Part shown: in pieces, positions 26,920 through 35,162 of the stretch
Layout of the letters: every line of letters begins with the position of its first letter
How positions within the stretch are numbered: the stretch's first letter is position 1
NCBI RefSeq assembly: GCF_049675895.1
Contig: NZ_CP183834.1
Location: 2,542,001-2,606,000 of the forward strand
Reading direction: 5' to 3'
Source of the DNA: Ampullimonas aquatilis
Lineage (GTDB): Bacteria > Pseudomonadota > Gammaproteobacteria > Burkholderiales > Burkholderiaceae_D
Length of the DNA stretch: 64,000 nucleotides
Translations under genes and position numbers: made by a program
The notes under the pieces: model-generated
What the model was told of the DNA's origin: nothing
What the model saw: only the letters and a program-made list of their open reading frames with translations
Database searches by the model: none

Positions 26920-27696
26920 TCACATCACCTGCGCGGCCTTTTGCGCCAGGCGCTCGGCGGTGGTCAAGGCGACTTTATTGCGCACATAAAGCGGCTGCGC
27001 CTGCGCCGCACTATATCGTTGTCCCGCAGCCCAAAATTGTTGCGCCACCGTTGCCACACCCAATGCATTTGGCCAATCGGCCTGCCCCTCACCACCCAAC
27101 AATGACAGATTGGATTGTTTGGCGATGACGCTGACTTCATCACCCAGGCGAATCAGTAATTCGGGATAGAGGCTGACACCATTGCCGCAAATCGACAAAG
27201 GTTGCTGATCCATCATGGCCAGCAAGGCATTGGCACAGTCGGACGGACTGGCCAAACCTGCTTCCACCAAACAAACGCCTGCTACCCGGGCTTCATAGAC
27301 CGCCCAATAGACCTCACCCATCCGTGCATCCAGTACAGTAGCAATGCGGCCCGACTGTTGATCCGCACTCATCAAAGGCCGTGCCTGTTCGGCCAGCGAT
27401 TGCAGCGTTGTGACAGGCAGCACAGGAATGTCCCAAGGATAGGCCAGACCCTGCACTACTGCGCAGACGGTACGTAAGCCGGTAAATGAACCAGGCCCGC
27501 AACCAAAGGCAATGGCCTCGCATTGCTGCAGGTTCACCCCCGCCTGAGCCAGCACCTCTCGCACCATCGGCAAAATCCGCTGCGATGAACGTGAGCCCGT
27601 CTGTTCCACCCAAAAAACTGGCGACTGTGTACCCAATAGCGCAACCGAACACCATTCGGTTGAAGCTTCGATCGCAAGCAATTTGGGGTCGGTCAT
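26920..27696 (-). CDS. tsaB: tRNA threonylcarbamoyladenosine biosynthesis protein TsaB
   Basis: 258 residues from MTDPKLLAIEASTEWCSVAL; the frame is open 20 codons further upstream without support. ASKHA-fold partner of TsaD, needed with TsaE for the t6A37 modification of tRNAs that read ANN codons. Motifs: LAIEASTEWCSVAL (phosphate-1 region) and IAFGCGPGSFTGLRT, the TsaB hallmark. First gene of the tsaB-rimI-udg operon; the TGA abuts the rimI ATG. Confidence 0.94.
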   Translation of the reverse strand: MTDPKLLAIEASTEWCSVALLGTQSPVFWVEQTGSRSSQRILPMVREVLAQAGVNLQQCEAIAFGCGPGSFTGLRTVCAVVQGLAYPWDIPVLPVTTLQSLAEQARPLMSADQQSGRIATVLDARMGEVYWAVYEARVAGVCLVEAGLASPSDCANALLAMMDQQPLSICGNGVSLYPELLIRLGDEVSVIAKQSNLSLLGGEGQADWPNALGVATVAQQFWAAGQRYSAAQAQPLYVRNKVALTTAERLAQKAAQVM

Positions 27697-27861
27697 GGCA
27701 GCCAGATAGAAAAACTTGTATGAAAAAAATACGATTGACAGGTCGCGTGCAACCATTCATGTGCGGCATCAATGCGCTTACATCAAGCCCACGATTTTAC
27801 TTGAGCATGACGATGCTGCGCAGCTTTAGTTTATACATGAAGTTGTCCATGAATTTGCGCA

Positions 27862-27898
27862 TAAAAAAACCAGAGCCGGTACAAGACCAGACTCTGGT
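27862..27898 (-). terminator. Rho-independent terminator facing out of aceB
   Basis: Minus strand: ACCAGAG / CTCTGGT with a 15-base loop and a run of seven T. It lies about 280 bases past the aceB stop, beyond the inverted-repeat element. Confidence 0.8.
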
Positions 27899-27969
27899 GA
27901 TGCGTTTCGGGTAAAGCGAACCATCGCCCCCGAAACAGAGCAGCCTGAATAATACGGCCTAAAATTGAT

Positions 27970-28111
27970 TACCACCAAGGCACAAAGAAACCCTAAGAAC
28001 AACAAAGGACTTGGGCTGCAAGCTTACCGAATTGTTGACAATGACCATTGCAATTGAAAAGCAGTGTGATCTTTGCTGGCTTAGCTTGGTGTCCTTGGTG
28101 TCTTAGTGGTA
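27970..28111. repeat. 142-bp MITE-like element with inverted CACCAAG-type ends
   Basis: Left end TACCACCAAGGCACAAAG (27970 on) and right end, read inversely, TACCACTAAGACACCAAG (from 28111) are about 40-base imperfect terminal inverted repeats that also share AACAACAAAGGAC / CAGCAAAGATC. The interior has no open frame. The unit sits between the aceB stop and its terminator. Confidence 0.65.
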
Positions 28112-28176
28112 AACGCCTTTCGTCTTGGTAGTAATAAAGCGCCCCAGTGGTTAAACCAGGATGCCTTAACCCGCTA

Positions 28177-29754
28177 TCAGATTTCTTCGTACAGTGGCAA
28201 TGTCAGGAATTCAGCAAAGGACTCTTGTGTACTCATGGTTTCAAAGATTTCTGCAGCGCGGGCAAATTTGCCTTCTGCGCCCGAAGCGGTGATTTTGCTC
28301 AGTTCTTCTGGAATCATGGCACGCACCAGTTCGGCAGTCACTTTACGGCCATCTTCGAGCACACCTTTGGGTGAACGAATCCATTGCCATACCTGTGAAC
28401 GGCTGATCTCGGCAGTGGCCGCATCTTCCATCAGATTGTGAATCGGTACGCAACCGTTACCGGCCAACCAGGCACCCAGATAGTGGATACCCACGTTGAT
28501 GTTATTGCGCAAACCGGCTTCGGTGATGGGCGTTTCGGGTTGGAAATCGAGCAGGTTTTTACCTTCAACAACCACGTCATCACGCTGTTTTTCGATCTGG
28601 TTAGGTTTGTCGCCCAACACCGCCTTAAATTCGGCCATCGCGGCTTCAACCAAGCCTGGGTGAGCCACCCAACCGCCATCGTAGCCGTCAGTGGCATCAC
28701 GTTTTTTGTCGTTGATGATGCCTTGCATGGCGATCGCGTTTTTCTCCGGATCGTTTTTGATCGGAATCAGCGCCGACATACCACCGATAGCTGGTGCATT
28801 ACGCTTGTGACAGGTTTTCAGCAACAGCAAAGCATAGGAGCGCATGAATGGCACGGTCATGGTGATCTTGCTGCGTTCGGCCAGACAGAAGTTTTTGTCG
28901 ACCTTGAATTTTTTGATGCAGCTGAAGATGTAATCCCAACGACCCGCATTCAAACCTGAGCTGTGCTCGCGCAGTTCATACAAGATTTCATCCATTTCAA
29001 AGGCGGCCAAAATGGTTTCAACCAGCACAGTGGCTTTAATGGTGCCTTGTGGCAGACCCACTTCGTTTTGCGCCATGACAAAAATGTCATTCCACAAACG
29101 GGCTTCCAGGTGGCTTTCCATTTTTGGCAAATAGAAGAATGGACCAGCGCCACGGGCAATCTGTTCTTTGGCGTTATGGAACAGGAACAGCGCAAAATCA
29201 AAAATACCACCGGAGATGCGTTTGCCATCGACCAATACGTGTTTTTCATCCAGATGCCAGCCGCGTGGACGCACGATCAGGGTAGCGATTTTGTCGTTGA
29301 GTTTGTAGGTCTTGCCATTTTGCTCCAATGACAATTCACGACGCACCGCTTTTTTCAGATTGATCTGGCCCTGGATCTGGTTAGTCCAGAGTGGCGCGTT
29401 GGAATCTTCAAAGTCGGTCATATAGCTGTCAGCGCCGGAGTTGAAGGCGTTGATCACCATTTTGGCCTCAACTGGGCCAGTGATTTCAACACGACGGCAC
29501 TTCAGTGCTTCAGGAATCGGGGCAATTTTCCAGTCGCCTTCGCGAATGTTTTTGGTGGCTGGCAAAAAATCGGGCAATTCACCAGCGTCCAGACGCTTGG
29601 TGCGTTCAACGCGAGCAGCCAGCAATTCCTGGCGACGGCCTTCAAAGGCGCGGGACAGCTTGGCAACCAGTGCCAATGCGTCAGGGGTCAGAATCTCGGC
29701 AAATTCCGGGGAAACCGGGGCATTAATCTCCATACCTGCGGGTAATGTCAACAT
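28177..29754 (-). CDS. aceB: Malate synthase A
   Basis: 525 residues (E. coli AceB 533). Condenses glyoxylate with acetyl-CoA to malate in the glyoxylate shunt, needed for growth on acetate or fatty acids. Seen: ADSYMTDFEDSNAPLW (metal and catalytic acid), IVRPRGWHLDEKHVLVDG (glyoxylate-binding Arg), FYLPKMESHLEARLWNDIF and DGGWVAHPGLV. Start: AAGGAG lies nine bases before ATG 29754; a longer ATG start six codons earlier would contain that site, so it is rejected. Isocitrate lyase is not in the window. Divergent from a LysR regulator that may control it. The intergenic 29755-30148 contains no gene that I can support. Confidence 0.95.
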   Translation of the reverse strand: MLTLPAGMEINAPVSPEFAEILTPDALALVAKLSRAFEGRRQELLAARVERTKRLDAGELPDFLPATKNIREGDWKIAPIPEALKCRRVEITGPVEAKMVINAFNSGADSYMTDFEDSNAPLWTNQIQGQINLKKAVRRELSLEQNGKTYKLNDKIATLIVRPRGWHLDEKHVLVDGKRISGGIFDFALFLFHNAKEQIARGAGPFFYLPKMESHLEARLWNDIFVMAQNEVGLPQGTIKATVLVETILAAFEMDEILYELREHSSGLNAGRWDYIFSCIKKFKVDKNFCLAERSKITMTVPFMRSYALLLLKTCHKRNAPAIGGMSALIPIKNDPEKNAIAMQGIINDKKRDATDGYDGGWVAHPGLVEAAMAEFKAVLGDKPNQIEKQRDDVVVEGKNLLDFQPETPITEAGLRNNINVGIHYLGAWLAGNGCVPIHNLMEDAATAEISRSQVWQWIRSPKGVLEDGRKVTAELVRAMIPEELSKITASGAEGKFARAAEIFETMSTQESFAEFLTLPLYEEI

Positions 29755-30148
29755 GGTGATGCACTCCTTCATGGGTGAATAGCAATCGTGAAATCAACTG
29801 TAAAGCCAGGCGCACGCCGCGCCAACCAGTGCCAGCCACCCTGGGCGGCAGCAAATCACGCAAGGATACGCGTGTTTAGGTTGGTGTGTTGCCATCCGCA
29901 GCCATGGTGATGGCATTGATGATGCCGGGGCGAAGTGTTGGATGATCGATCCGAACAGGGATGGTGAAGCTGATGAGCAACAAACTATTAGCGTACTTCC
30001 TGCACATTTCCTAGCAACTGAACCGCTATTTTACCTACGCATTGATGTCAAAAAAAGTGGCTATTTCGACTTTTATTTTTTACTTTTATGCACATAATAC
30101 AGCCCTACTCTGCGACAACTTATTCCTTATTGATAGTGGAACGCAACG

Positions 30149-31081
30149 ATGGATCATTTCAAACAGATCGAAACCTTTGTCGCCGTGGTGGCGCGCAGCA
30201 GTTTATCGGCCGCCGCCGTGGCCGAAGGTGTCGCGCCCGCCATCATTGGCCGCCGCCTCGATGCCCTGGAAGCTCGGCTGGGCGTGAAATTATTGATTCG
30301 CACTACCCGCAAAATCAGCCTGACCTTTGAAGGCAGCGCCTTTCTGGAGGATTGCCAGCGGATTTTGACCGACCTGCACAACGCCGAAACCGCCGTGGCC
30401 GCTGGCAGCATTCGCGCCAGTGGTCATTTGCGCATTACCGCTCCGGCCGGTTTTGGACGGGTGCACGTCGCCCCGCTGGTACCCGACTTTTTGGCCAAAC
30501 ACCCCGAAGTGAGTCTCTCGCTCGACTTGTCCGACCGGCTGGTTGACCTCGTCAATGAAGGCTATGACTGTGCCGTGCGGATTGGCGACCTGCCCGATTC
30601 GTCACTGGTTTCCCTCAAACTTGCCGAAAACCGCCGTGTCTGTGTGGCCGCCCCGCTCTATCTCGCCCAACATGGCGTGCCACAGATTCCGCAAGATCTG
30701 GAACAACATCACTGCCTGGCCTTTGCTGGCCAAAGCAACGCCCAGCGCGGTTGGGTCTTTACCCGCGAACCCGGCAGCCGCGACACCCTCACCCTCAAAC
30801 TTGGCGGCCGCATGGACTGCAGCGACGGTGCTGTGCTGCACGCCTGGTGCCTCGCCGGTGGCGGCATTGCCTGGCGCTCCATGTGGGAAGTCGGCAGCGA
30901 ACTCGCCAACGGCCAACTCGTCGAAGTCCTCGCCAACTACGCCGCCCCCGAAAACGGTATCTACGCCATCTTCGCCCAACGCCAACACCTGCCCTTACGC
31001 CTGCGACTCTTCATCGACATGCTCAAAGCCACCTATGGCAAAGCAGATTATTGGCAAACAACGGGGTGGAATGTGGGATGA
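30149..31081 (+). CDS. LysR family transcriptional regulator
   Basis: 310 residues. N-terminal winged helix: MDHFKQIETFVAVVARSSLS, then RRLDALEARLGVKLLIRTTR and KISLTFEGSAFLEDC. The effector domain follows from ASGHLRITAPAGFGRVHVAP, a pattern of the CrgA/DmlR branch. Divergent from aceB, so control of malate synthase is a reasonable but unproven guess; a distinct LysR target elsewhere is equally possible. Codon use is strongly C/G-ending compared with neighbours, which may indicate different ancestry. No clear ribosome binding site. Confidence 0.9.
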   Translation: MDHFKQIETFVAVVARSSLSAAAVAEGVAPAIIGRRLDALEARLGVKLLIRTTRKISLTFEGSAFLEDCQRILTDLHNAETAVAAGSIRASGHLRITAPAGFGRVHVAPLVPDFLAKHPEVSLSLDLSDRLVDLVNEGYDCAVRIGDLPDSSLVSLKLAENRRVCVAAPLYLAQHGVPQIPQDLEQHHCLAFAGQSNAQRGWVFTREPGSRDTLTLKLGGRMDCSDGAVLHAWCLAGGGIAWRSMWEVGSELANGQLVEVLANYAAPENGIYAIFAQRQHLPLRLRLFIDMLKATYGKADYWQTTGWNVG

Positions 31082-31117
31082 GAGGGGTTAAATGGCTAGA
31101 AAGAGACTACTTAAAGC

Positions 31118-31198
31118 ATACCCATATGGAGTACTGGTTGTTTTATGGGGTATTAGGTGCGTATTTATTGGGTTGTTTTAAATACCCCCAACCACTAT
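31118..31198 (+). repeat. 80-bp interspersed element, copy D (81 bp)
   Basis: Plus strand: starts ATACCCATATGGAGTAC (a full ATAC-N9-GTAC box), core TTAGGTGCGTATTTATTGGG, and ends ATAC-N9-CTAT. It overlaps the last codons of the broken DUF2867 frame and is the only intergenic copy that does not point to a nearby gene start. Confidence 0.8.
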
Positions 31199-31735
31199 TT
31201 AATAAGACTGTTCCCAATCGTCCAGCATCCACCGCTCTTTGCAGCATCGAGCGGGCAATCAGACGATGAACTGGTTTGACGGCCACCCTATACAACTGCC
31301 CCAGGATGTTATGGATTTGAACCGCGGTGGAAACCGTCAGCGTAGCAATGCCTTGCGACGAAGCTCGATAGACCGAGATACGAAAGTTGAGGTGTTTGTC
31401 GTCATCAATTTCATCGACAGTGATGGTGCGTACAGTAAACAAACCCAACTGCTGCCCTATCCTGAAGTTGGCGGGCCGACCGGAGTGAGCGATTTGCGTG
31501 AGTTCATCATTCATCATATGCTGTAAACCCAGGGTATTGGCCACTTTGCCACGCAACTGCATCAAACCCCATCGACCCAGCCTGGCGCATGGGCAAATAC
31601 CGCCATATAGGCATCTTGCACTGTCATTTCACTGTTAGACAGACGCGCCTGGTAAGCATCACAAAAATTCACCACGGGTAAGGTACTCAGCAAACTGCAA
31701 GCAGCAGGAACAGGAACGGCTTGAACCAGTGACAT
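31143..31735 (-). pseudogene. DUF2867 family protein, split by a frameshift
   Basis: Two abutting frames together match one DUF2867-type protein. The N-terminal part runs 31735-31562 (MSLVQAVPVPAACSLLSTLP to FAHAPGWVDGV, 57 residues). The C-terminal part starts near 31565 (MMQLRGKVANTLGLQHMMND) and includes RISVYRASSQGIATLTVSTA and VHRLIARSMLQRAV. The break lies at a GGGGTTT run where TGATG joins stop and start, so re-initiation or a sequencing error is possible. The last residues (LKQPNKYAPNTP) read into the repeat copy D, suggesting the original 3' end was replaced. Function of the family unknown. Confidence 0.75.
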
Positions 31736-31755
31736 GACGAAACCTTTTTAAACGT

Positions 31756-32163
31756 CTAATAAAACAGCAAATTGAATGCGCACATCCACAATGCGAGCAA
31801 CACAACATTACTGACGGCAAAGGCAGCAAAACGATGCATGACGTGGTTATACGTAAGGTAGATCAGACTATGGACAACCCGCAAACCCACATAAGCCCAG
31901 GCCAAATAGAAGGCCAGGTCGGATGGGCTACTGCCAATATGAAGCATGAGGCACACCACATAAAACAACAGCGGCAGCTCCAGCAGATTGACGTAATTGC
32001 GATTGGCAATCAAGGCTCGCATTGGCACTTTGTCCGACTCGCCACAAATAAAGTCTTCAGGCTGCAAGCGACTGGTAAAGCGCGTGATAGCAAGCCACAA
32101 CAAGGCCAGGGCAGTCCAGCCCGCGAGTGCAAAGATGGGGTAGAGGATGGTAGTGGGATGCAT
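31756..32163 (-). CDS. MAPEG family membrane protein
   Basis: 135 residues with four membrane segments. Typical MAPEG features are VPMRALIANRNYVNLLELPLLFYVVC (Arg/Asn/Glu motif of loop and helix 2), YLAWAYVGLRVVHSLIYLTYN and RFAAFAVSNVVLLALWMCAF. The superfamily includes membrane glutathione S-transferases and leukotriene synthases; most bacterial members are uncharacterised. It lies just upstream of the DUF2867 frame with 20 bases between, possibly one transcript. Confidence 0.9.
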   Translation of the reverse strand: MHPTTILYPIFALAGWTALALLWLAITRFTSRLQPEDFICGESDKVPMRALIANRNYVNLLELPLLFYVVCLMLHIGSSPSDLAFYLAWAYVGLRVVHSLIYLTYNHVMHRFAAFAVSNVVLLALWMCAFNLLFY

Positions 32164-32206
32164 CAGATTATCTAAAAAACCACATAATTCAATATTTAAA
32201 TTTCAA

Positions 32207-32884
32207 TCAATGGCTTTTTACTCGCCCTGCCTGCTTTGTCAAACCCTTCTTCAAATCTTCGGCAATCTTATCCTGTTCTTTTTGCTCAGCCAAATACAGC
32301 GCGGTGACGCCATCGCTATTGACCAGACCGACATCGGCACCGCCTTCAATGAGTTCCTGCACGGTAGTCCGAAAGCCGTAGAGCGTAGCCATCATCAACG
32401 GTGTGGTGTTATTGGGTGAGAGTGCGTTGGGATCGGCTTCGTGTTTGAGAAGATAGCGCACTACCTCGGATTGTCCATTGGCAGTGGCATAGTGCAACGG
32501 CGTCCAGCCGGGTTTGTTGATTTGCGCACCGGCCTTGATCATGGCTTGCACCAGTGGCAGATCACCTTTGAGGCAGGCCATCATGAGCGGGGTTTCGCCG
32601 ATGACATTTTTGAGATTGATATCGGTATTGGGGTCTTTGAGCAAACGCGTAACCACAGCGGCCGACTCGGCACGAATCGCCAAATAGAGACCTGGATTGC
32701 CCTTGTCATTGAGGGTATTGGGATCAAAGCCGCGAGCCAGGAGTTTGTCGACAGTGGCCGCGTCATTAAACTCCACGGCGCTGAAAAACTGTGCAAACGA
32801 TGAAGCAGCATAAGCGGGCAAGCCAATGAGACAGGCTGATAAACCAGCCGCCATCCCTACCTTTAACAGGACGCGTCGTGCCAT
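32207..32884 (-). CDS. Exported ankyrin-repeat protein
   Basis: 225 residues from MARRVLLKVGMAAGLSACLI; the frame extends 31 codons upstream (to 32977), but this start gives a signal peptide ending PAYAAS. Five ankyrin repeats follow, for example GNPGLYLAIRAESAAVVTRLL, GETPLMMACLKGDLPLVQAMI, GWTPLHYATANGQSEVVRYLL and NTTPLMMATLYGFRTTVQELI. A protein-binding scaffold, probably periplasmic. Similar small exported ankyrin proteins are common next to catalases or housekeeping genes in proteobacteria; the partner here is unknown. The start is uncertain. Confidence 0.88.
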   Translation of the reverse strand: MARRVLLKVGMAAGLSACLIGLPAYAASSFAQFFSAVEFNDAATVDKLLARGFDPNTLNDKGNPGLYLAIRAESAAVVTRLLKDPNTDINLKNVIGETPLMMACLKGDLPLVQAMIKAGAQINKPGWTPLHYATANGQSEVVRYLLKHEADPNALSPNNTTPLMMATLYGFRTTVQELIEGGADVGLVNSDGVTALYLAEQKEQDKIAEDLKKGLTKQAGRVKSH

Positions 32885-33013
32885 ATTGAATGGCTTGACA
32901 ACGACCGCTGGATTGAATGATTCAATCTTGAATGATTCATTCACATCGGTGAATGAAGTCGGTTTAATCGTTGTCATTTTTTTATCGAAAATTTATTTAG
33001 AATTTAAATATCA

Positions 33014-33799
33014 TCAGCCAAGCTGGCTGGCAGGAAACAGCCGGATGAAATTATTGGTGGTGGCCTGCGCCAAGGTTGTCAGCGGCTCTCCGCGCAAGTC
33101 GGCCAAAAATTCACCAACATGACGTACCCAGGCAGGCTCGTTGGTTTTGCCGCGATGCGGGATTGGTGCGAGATACGGCGCGTCGGTTTCAATCAGCAAT
33201 CGGTCAAGCGGGATTTCCTTGGCAACCGCCTGCAGGTCTTTGGCACTTTTGAAGGTGACGATGCCCGACATGGAAATATAAAAATTCATCGCCAAGGCTG
33301 CCTGCGCCACGGCCAGGCTTTCGGTAAAGCAATGCATCACGCCACCAATCTGATCAGCGCCCTCTTCCTGCATGATCTTGAGTGTGTCTTCAGATGCATT
33401 GCGGGTATGGATGATGAGTGGCTTGCCCGACACACGCGCGGCCCGAATATGCACGCGAAAACGCTCACGCTGCCAGTCCATATCGGCCACCGTTTTATCA
33501 CCCAGCCGGTAATAGTCGAGACCGGTTTCGCCAATCGCAATCACCTTCGGATGCTTAGCCAGCTCGACCAGTTGCGCCACGCTGGGTTCGGTGACGTCTT
33601 CATAATCGGGATGCACACCCACCGATGCAAAGATGTTGTCGTGCGCTTCGGCCATGGCCAGCACCCGCGGAAAATTTTCAAGATTGACCGAAATGCACAT
33701 GGCGTGCGAAACGTCATTGGCCTGCATATTGGCGAGAATAGCGGCGTTGCGCTCGGCCAGTTCGGGAAAATCGATGTGACAGTGGGAATCAATAAACAT
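33014..33799 (-). CDS. TatD family metal-dependent hydrolase
   Basis: 261-residue TIM-barrel amidohydrolase: MFIDSHCHIDFPE (metal-binding HxH), ASVGVHPDYEDV, IAIGETGLDYYR (bridging Glu), LIIHTRNASEDTL, GVMHCFTES and LLIETDAPYLAP (metal Asp). The family includes 3'-5' DNA/RNA exonucleases such as TatD and YcfH. The usual operon partners (tmk, holB, pilZ) are absent; here an ankyrin-protein gene follows. Symbol left open because TatD and YcfH cannot be separated by eye. Confidence 0.93.
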   Translation of the reverse strand: MFIDSHCHIDFPELAERNAAILANMQANDVSHAMCISVNLENFPRVLAMAEAHDNIFASVGVHPDYEDVTEPSVAQLVELAKHPKVIAIGETGLDYYRLGDKTVADMDWQRERFRVHIRAARVSGKPLIIHTRNASEDTLKIMQEEGADQIGGVMHCFTESLAVAQAALAMNFYISMSGIVTFKSAKDLQAVAKEIPLDRLLIETDAPYLAPIPHRGKTNEPAWVRHVGEFLADLRGEPLTTLAQATTNNFIRLFPASQLG

Positions 33800-33982
33800 G
33801 CGGATTACTCTTTAAAACCGAACCACAAAAACAAAAACCAAGGCACCTTGGACTGCTACATTGAATAAAGCGCGCAAGCCCGTGCTGTGCAAGGTGCGAA
33901 GTGCTTAGGGTATCAAGTTTTTGCACACGGCGCTTGGCTACGTTCGGCAGCTGGCGTCACCTTTTGTTTACGACAGCAGCCA

Positions 33983-34606
33983 TCAACTATGGGACGGACC
34001 ATTGCCTGGCACTGGCGAAGCGGCCAGGATTGTAGCCGACACGTCGACTGCCGGTTGCACCATCATGCTGCTTAACAGACGCAATTGCTCCTGCTGCAGG
34101 CTGATCAATTCCTGCCACTGCTTTTCACGCAGCAGATCCAGTTTTTCATGCAGCGCCATGATCTCCAGCTCGGCCTTGAGGTTGACTTCGTAATCATGCT
34201 GCGCGGTAAGCCGGTCTTTTTGCGCCTGCCGGTTTTGCGACATGAGGATCAGCGGTGCCTGCACCGATGCCAGCATCGACAAAAACAGGTTGAGCAGAAT
34301 GTAGGGGTAAGGATCAAACGCCTGATTGCTGCGCGCCAGCACCAGCGAGTTGAGCACCACCCAGGCCACCAGCACCGCGGCAAACGACATGATGAACGAC
34401 CACGAGCCACCAAAACTGGCCACCTTGTCGGCCAACCGTTGTCCGAACGTAAGCTGTTCGTTGTAATCCTCTTCTATATTGCGCGAGATCTGGGTGTGCT
34501 CGGCCAGATGCTGGGTGACGAGCTGGCGTTGCGCATCCAATTCGTCAAAATGTTCGCCAAACAGTTTTTGCGATAGCTCGTGGATAGACAGATGTGGGAT
34601 GTTCAT
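33983..34606 (-). CDS. DUF1003 membrane protein
   Basis: 207 residues from MNIPHLSIHELSQKLFGEHF; ATG 34636 ten codons upstream is also possible. The conserved DUF1003 core is FGGSWSFIMSFAAVLVAWVV and FDPYPYILLNLFLSMLASVQ followed by APLILMSQNRQAQKDR: two membrane helices with a short periplasmic loop. A C-terminal coiled coil (residues about 145-185) and a Ser/Pro tail follow. Function unknown. Copy C of the 80-bp repeat lies 75 bases upstream, pointing toward it. Confidence 0.88.
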   Translation of the reverse strand: MNIPHLSIHELSQKLFGEHFDELDAQRQLVTQHLAEHTQISRNIEEDYNEQLTFGQRLADKVASFGGSWSFIMSFAAVLVAWVVLNSLVLARSNQAFDPYPYILLNLFLSMLASVQAPLILMSQNRQAQKDRLTAQHDYEVNLKAELEIMALHEKLDLLREKQWQELISLQQEQLRLLSSMMVQPAVDVSATILAASPVPGNGPSHS

Positions 34607-34681
34607 AAGTTCTGAAAAAAATGGCAATGCCTGCATGCTAACGCATCAGCCTGACCAGTTTGACAGGAATTCACAAAATTT

Positions 34682-34761
34682 ATACTCCAATACAGTATAA
34701 AAAAAGAATCAATAAATACGCACCTGATACCTATAAAAAAAGCAGATACTCCATAAAATGA
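34682..34761 (-). repeat. 80-bp interspersed element, copy C
   Basis: Minus strand: far end TCATTTTATGGAGTAT, core ATCAGGTGCGTATTTATTG with GC at 41-42, terminal box ATAC-N9-GTAT (ATACTGTATTGGAGTAT). Its far end is built into the terminator at 34735-34770. Confidence 0.85.
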
Positions 34762-34770
34762 AGTATCTGC
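34735..34770 (-). terminator. Terminator downstream of the DUF3149 gene, overlapping repeat C
   Basis: Perfect 9-bp stem GCAGATACT / AGTATCTGC (34742-34750 and 34762-34770) followed on the minus strand by seven T. Confidence 0.8.
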
Positions 34771-34842
34771 CGACCTTTTAAGCAGATCCGGCACCACCCG
34801 AATCTACCCCCAACTTGCCATTACGGCACTAGCTCTTCCTCT

Positions 34843-35016
34843 TTAGGGAGTGGAAGTCGTTTTACGAGACTGCTCCAGACGGGCACGCTCGGTATCTTCG
34901 CGAATATGGCGCATCGCAAAGCGGAAAATAAAAACCATCATATAAATTGCCACGGCAATCACCACCAGACTCATCAGGCCATAGTCGGTGGTCAAGAAAT
35001 CCTGTAAAGCTTTCAT
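34843..35016 (-). CDS. DUF3149 small membrane protein
   Basis: 57 residues: MKALQDFLTTDYGLMSLVVI then one membrane helix and a basic tail (RFAMRHIREDTERARLEQ). This is the DUF3149 pattern, a small inner-membrane protein of unknown role common in proteobacteria. AGGAGAGG before ATG 35016 decides the start; the open frame runs 26 codons further upstream without support. Monocistronic with a downstream terminator. Confidence 0.85.
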   Translation of the reverse strand: MKALQDFLTTDYGLMSLVVIAVAIYMMVFIFRFAMRHIREDTERARLEQSRKTTSTP

Positions 35017-35162
35017 GCTTGCCTCTCCTGTTGTTGGTTGATCTGCAGTCATGGTAGGCCGATGGCCTAGCGTGAATATGATCTGAATCAACAAAGAGGG
35101 CTCAGGGTTTTCACCTGCATCAAGCTTAGTGGCAATGAGAAATATGTATCAGGAAATCGCGC

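Noticed and set aside
27797..27862. 21-residue frame (MRKFMDNFMYKLKLRSIVML...) after the aceB terminator
   Set aside because: No ribosome binding site because it begins directly after a terminator hairpin; too short to support without conservation data.
29755..30148. LysR operator or promoter in the aceB-lysR gap
   Set aside because: Many AT-rich stretches but no convincing T-N11-A dyad or spaced -35/-10 pair could be chosen.
30543..31091. 182-codon frame overlapping the LysR gene on the same strand
   Set aside because: Low-complexity Pro/Ser/Ala translation typical of an out-of-frame read of a GC-rich gene; the LysR frame has clear domains.
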